Below the pieces are notes generated by a model. That model was not told the DNA's origin. It saw only the letters and a list, made by a program, of their open reading frames with translations, and ran no database searches. From Halichondria panicea (lineage: Eukaryota; Porifera; Demospongiae; Suberitida; Halichondriidae): 64,000 nucleotides of DNA. Below, piece after piece: positions 61,401 to 64,000 of this stretch. The stretch lies in the NCBI RefSeq assembly GCF_963675165.1, contig NC_087385.1, forward strand, positions 1,426,501 through 1,490,500, written 5' to 3'. The position numbers and the translations under genes were made by a program. How positions within the stretch are numbered: position 1 is the first letter of the stretch; every line of letters begins with the position of its first letter.

Positions 61401-64000
61401 AACTATTGAAATTCAAGGGCATCCGCTAATAGCTGAATAATACCATGCACCAAAACACGTTTGCATAAATTATTAAATAGCTGTCATCAGTACGTCTACC
61501 AGATTAGAATCGATCCCACATACCTTCCTCAAACACTGGGGCGTTGTCATTGACGTCTGTCAACGTAATTCGCAGCTGTAGACAGAGAGATAAAGATACG
61601 GTTGATTATAGTGCTCAGTAAATAGCTCCCAAACAATAACTCACTGTGGTCGTTCCAGTCAGAGCTGGGTCACCACCGTCAGTGGCCAGGATCTAATGAG
61701 GGGAGGAAGCAGTGTGCAGTCATTATATACAATGTACGTGCAATATAGAGCCTGTGTATATAGTGTAGAGCTATACTGATCAGTAAAACACATAATGGGT
61801 GAAAAATGGTACAGGCCTAGCAAATAAAGTCGATTGCAAACTATATAAAGTTAATCAATAGCTGTTATAGGCACTGTACTTTTTATAATGCTGCATGATC
61901 CTAAACTGTTCCCTCACTCACTTGAATGTTGACTATAGCTCCCTGCTCATGGTCGGGGGGAGAGGCGAGGGTTACCTCTCCAGAGGAACCGTTCACTGTC
62001 ACCAGGTTCTGATTGGGGGCCGAGTAAGTTATATCTGCGTTAACCCCTATGTCACTGTCCGTGGCTGTCACCGTAGCGATAAGTGGACCAGGGGGCGTGT
62101 TCTCAACCAAAGAGGATTCATACAGAGATGTCGCAAACACAGGGCTATTGTCGTTGACGTCCTGTATAGGAGAGGAGGAGCCACTATAAACATGGTGAGG
62201 CATACACATGGACATAGACAGTCACACGACACACTAGCTTATAGTTATAACCATGCAGTACATTGCTTGTATCAATTGTAAAAGGAGCGTTAAGTTCACC
62301 AGAAACAAATTACATCACTTTCATTGTCTTCATTCTTTAATTTACTTGTAGTTAGCTTTTACCATGGGGTACTCAAACTTATAGCTGGTAAAATCCGTTA
62401 TCTTTACGGCTATAACTGAAATGGACATTGAGAGCATACAAATACTGCCAGTACTTACACCAATGACAATGGTGATATCTGTCTCCCCGATGAGAGCCGG
62501 GAATCCTCTGTCAGTAGCAAACATTCTGAAGTTGTAAGAGCTCCTCGTCTCTCTGTCCGGTGTGTGACTGAGAGTGAGCTCAGCCACAAAGGCCTGCACT
62601 ATATTGAGAGAGAAGAGTCCTTGAGTGTCAGCTGACAGGGAGAAGGCCACCTGTCCGTTAGCGCCAATGTCAGCATCAGACACCTGCAACCAAGGGGGAG
62701 GGGCTATGAGATATATACGTAGCACACAGGTATGAAATTATTACCTACAAGCTGATTCTATTATTTGCAACCACAGCGTACGCTGAAACCTTTCATGTAA
62801 GGTTACGTACATATAACAGATACCATAGCTTTGGGGGATGGACGCATGTACAATGTACTAGACATACGTAGCTAACCAGTGTTTAATATATTCATGCTAA
62901 GCTCCTGAAAAATGAGACCGAGAATCGTGTATTTTTGAAGCTCAAATGAATTGTGTATTAAGACTCTCTACAGGTTATGCCATCTAGAGAATACCCCCTC
63001 CTCATGCAATCACATACAGTGAAGCTCGCTATGACGAAGGGGGTGGTGGTGTCTTCAGGCAGTACAAAGGTGACGTTCGGGCTAGCAAACATGGGGGTGT
63101 TGTCGTTGACCTCTGACACGGTCACTGTGAGGGGTATAGATGCACTGAGTGGAGCTAGAGATCGATCCATGGCGGTCAGAGTCAGTTGGTAACTGTCCAT
63201 CTCCTCTCTGTCCAGTGGTACTCTATTGAGCACCCTCCCCCGCGTGACAACAGGGGGTTGGGCCTCCAGGGAGGTGGAGTACATCACACTAGCAGTGCTC
63301 ACGTAAAACCTAGTCATAGAACGTATGCATGGATTACACATCAACTCAAGTGAACATTATACAGAAGACGTACAGCGAAGTATTACAGCATTGACATCAA
63401 AGCCACGTACATTGTAGAAAACTAAAGTTTTACTGCAGCATACTTTGCAAGATTTGTGGGATATAAAGCTTGAGCTACTAGAGCTTGGAATCTAATGCAC
63501 GCATATGCACTTCCAGAAATGCTGCACGTATGGATAAAATTATCGTACAATTAAGCTACACAACTAAAATCAGAAAATTAGACGTTCTAAATTGCCTTTC
63601 CAGCTACCTGTCAGCAAAGTCACCCTGCAGTGTGAACATCATTTCAGCTGAGGAGCCCTGGTCGCTATCAGAGACGGTGAACTCTCCAATGGGAGTGTTA
63701 GCGTCTCTATTCTCGGGGATAGTGAAACTGAGGACAGTGTCGATAAAGATAGGTGGGTTGTCGTTTATATCCTCCACCGTGATAGCCAGTATAGTGGTGT
63801 CAGTCAGAGGGGGACTGCCTGAGTCTGCCACCGTCACCTGCAAGGAGAGGCAGTTAGGAACGCGCTACTGTCACTCAAAATTGTAGAGTAGTAGAAATGT
63901 AACTCAAGAGGCAGCAAGTAATGAGCTATACAGTCAGTCCACGTCAGACTTCTTCAATTTATACAGTTGAGAGCCACCAACTGATGGAGATAGCTACGTA
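43886..64000 (-). CDS. Giant multi-EC cadherin, 5' end outside window (2273 aa visible)
   Basis: Forty-one exons from 63837-63608 down to 44122-43886 join in phase. Larger or defining ones: 63309-63018, 62683-62459, 62161-61922, 60027-59802, 59653-59418, 58083-57856, 56723-55950 (258 codons), 55326-54869, 54301-54081, 53315-53136, 52917-52816, 47255-47043, 46335-46117, 44749-44525. About 17 EC repeats show DxD, DRE and the DVNDNxP calcium linkers (for example near 63755, 58770, 56190, 54640, 52845, 47830). No EGF or laminin-G domain is seen. A juxtamembrane region (LVILILTNTLAEV to about 46240) precedes one helix (ILLILYIVVGALGALIIFIV) in exon 46335-46117. The cytosolic tail of about 245 residues holds NNPLWIDPYGRW and ALYETQDFVMANF and ends in about 80 mostly Asp/Glu residues. 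Calcium-dependent adhesion is expected. No classical beta-catenin-binding region is recognised. Fat/Dachsous/CDH23-like form; exact class unsure. Confidence 0.93.
47262..47481. repeat. Minisatellite, about 43-45-bp unit, 5 copies, in a cadherin intron
   Basis: Each unit has GTTAAGTTAAGAGGTGTGTG, GAGCGAGGTGTACCCAG and TGTGGA. Copies are nearly identical, one having an extra GT. Confidence 0.95.
47942..47957 (-). other. 16-nt micro-exon of the cadherin
   Basis: Flanked by TTGCAG and GTAAGT on the minus strand; it encodes AFCSP plus one base, joining STDSTPG to GVTCNVATV in phase. Without it the adjoining exons (48100-48032 and 47882-47799) do not join in frame. Confidence 0.75.
48951..49312. 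repeat. Duplicated block around an inverted repeat with telomere-like core
   Basis: CACCGCCTACCGCCACAATT with its following ATTAACCG and AGCTTT blocks occurs at about 48957 and again at about 49270. Between them an inverted repeat (GTCCCACTAAAACGAAAC at 49011 against GTTTCGTTTTAACGGGAC at 49121-49138) encloses TTAGGG repeats. It lies in the 4.3-kb cadherin intron 48510-52815. Confidence 0.6.
49046..49089. repeat. Interstitial telomere-like TTAGGG repeats
   Basis: Six or so TTAGGG-type units, two of them variant (TATAGGG, TTAGAG), in the loop of the inverted repeat at 49011-49138. Confidence 0.8.
49581..49856 (+). pseudogene. RecQ-helicase-like N-terminal fragment nested antisense in a cadherin intron
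   Basis: 49581-49658 could encode MDAKPPDSQSTTNDPPTTKQ and six more residues before a GTAGGA donor. Then 49790-49855 reads KANLPYLAVKELGYKELRPKQE before GTATAG. The LGYKELRPKQE phrase is the start of RecQ-type helicase domains (Q-motif-like 'LGY..lRp.Qe'). The next expected piece, a Walker A SLPTGSGKS exon, is not found downstream. I read it as a truncated copy; a live gene with distant exons is unlikely inside a cadherin intron but not excluded. Confidence 0.4.
50422..51021. mobile_element. 600-bp non-autonomous element, TAGCCTC ends, perfect 9-bp target duplication
   Basis: Begins TAGCCTCGATCCCAGGCCGC and ends CTTGTGAAGGAGGCTA. ATCTCACAT occurs at 50413-50421 and 51022-51030. It contains two GCGCATGCGC palindromes and a GACGTCACAACGAACGGAA block shared with the copy at 52136. 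A 9-bp duplication is typical of Mutator-like elements. No transposase frame seen. Confidence 0.8.
52008..52064. mobile_element. 57-bp miniature element, same family, perfect 9-bp duplication
   Basis: TAGCCTCGATTCCAGGCCGC at the left, CTTGTGAAGGAGGCTA at the right. GTACGTAGC flanks both sides (51999-52007 and 52065-52073). Confidence 0.85.
52136..52380. mobile_element. Truncated copy of the TAGCCTC/9-bp-duplication family
   Basis: Left end TAGCCTCGATCCCAGGCCGC, GCGCATGCGC at about 52190 and the GACGTCACAACGAACGGAA block match the element at 50422. The GAGGCTA right end is not found, so the end coordinate is approximate. Confidence 0.6.
53355..53437 (-). tRNA. tRNA-Tyr (GTA), with 10-nt intron, copy 1
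   Basis: On the minus strand: acceptor CCTTCGA pairs with TCGAAGG plus discriminator A; D-arm TAGCTCAGTTGGTAGAGC; anticodon arm GTGGA-CTGTAG-intron-A-TCCAT with anticodon GTA and the intron after position 37, as in eukaryotic tRNA-Tyr; T-arm ACTGGTTCAAATCCGGT. It lies in the cadherin intron on the coding strand. Confidence 0.9.
53511..53577 (-). pseudogene. tRNA-Tyr pseudogene, copy 2
   Basis: Matches the other copies in the T-arm and anticodon arm, but the 3' acceptor strand is changed (AAGCCGG preceded by GTTTTA), the D-arm is shortened (CTATCG joined to AGCACAGAG) and the intron is largely lost. Confidence 0.75.
53653..53737 (-). tRNA. tRNA-Tyr (GTA), with 12-nt intron, copy 3
   Basis: Same arms as copy 1, all stems intact (CCTTCGA / TCGAAGG, T-arm CGCTGGTTCAAATCCGGC). 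The intron TGGTATATAGGT is two bases longer than in copy 1. Confidence 0.9.
53804..53879 (-). pseudogene. tRNA-Tyr pseudogene, copy 4
   Basis: The acceptor 3' strand is mutated (CACAAAGAA instead of CTCGAAGGA), and the D-arm lacks its GTTGGTAG part. The T-arm and anticodon half remain. Confidence 0.75.
53965..54049 (-). tRNA. tRNA-Tyr (GTA), with 12-nt intron, copy 5
   Basis: Identical in every stem to copy 3, with anticodon GTA and intron TGGTATATAGGT. It is 32 bases from the cadherin exon ending at 54081. Confidence 0.9.
55333..55436. repeat. GT dinucleotide repeat in a cadherin intron
   Basis: About 40 GT units just beside the acceptor of exon 55326-54869 (CA-rich on the gene strand). 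Confidence 0.9.
56824..57040. mobile_element. MITE with TACCGTATTAC ends in a cadherin intron
   Basis: Left end TACCGTATTACTAGAATATT, right end AACATTCTAGTAATACGGTA; the arms match with one or two changes. The interior is AT-rich with several TTTGCGA motifs. No coding sequence. Confidence 0.75.

Overview
This is a gene-dense, intron-rich animal genome segment. The gene set (many-EC cadherin, Gi/o-type G alpha, Rab22-like GTPase, NEK11-like kinase, prolidase, NOB1, MARVEL proteins), mostly short GT-AG introns, close head-to-head and tail-to-tail gene pairs, and many miniature transposable elements all fit a compact early-branching metazoan. The kelch-kinase architecture and general style make a demosponge (Amphimedon-like) my best guess; that is inference from style, not a database match.

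Layout: (1) 1-371, the 3' end of a flavin monooxygenase, + strand. (2) 502-6676, - strand, two tandem four-helix MARVEL genes, each 185 aa with identical intron phases; the second is swollen by repeats. (3) 7402-11511, +, NOB1 (ribosome assembly nuclease), head-to-head with the MARVEL pair. (4) 11785-17061, -, prolidase PEPD, 14 exons, tail-to-tail with NOB1. (5) 17387-21794, +, a kelch / coiled-coil / TKL-kinase fusion, head-to-head with PEPD. (6) 22292-26222, -, NEK11-like kinase, 16 exons. (7) 26564-33699, -, G alpha subunit, 8 exons with long introns. (8) 33700-36193, a 2.5 kb gap in which I see no gene. (9) 36194-38669, +, OTUD6-type deubiquitinase. (10) 39340-41306, -, a small protein that is almost only a myosin-I TH1 domain, divergent (202 bp gap) from (11) 41509-43651, +, a Rab22/31-like GTPase. 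(12) 43886 to beyond the right edge, -, a giant cadherin of which I could join 41 exons (2273 aa) in phase, carrying about 17 cadherin repeats, one membrane helix and an acid-rich tail.

Exon boundaries were read by eye from splice signals, conserved protein motifs and codon phase; every gene assembled this way closes in frame. Introns hold most of the unusual content: an array of intron-containing tRNA-Tyr copies, miniature elements with 9-bp or TTA/TAA target duplications, minisatellites, an interstitial telomere-like repeat and a RecQ-like exon fragment.

The genes do not form one pathway. They are ordinary cellular functions (membrane trafficking, signalling, ribosome assembly, protein turnover, adhesion) arranged in convergent and divergent pairs with short shared promoters or adjoining 3' ends.
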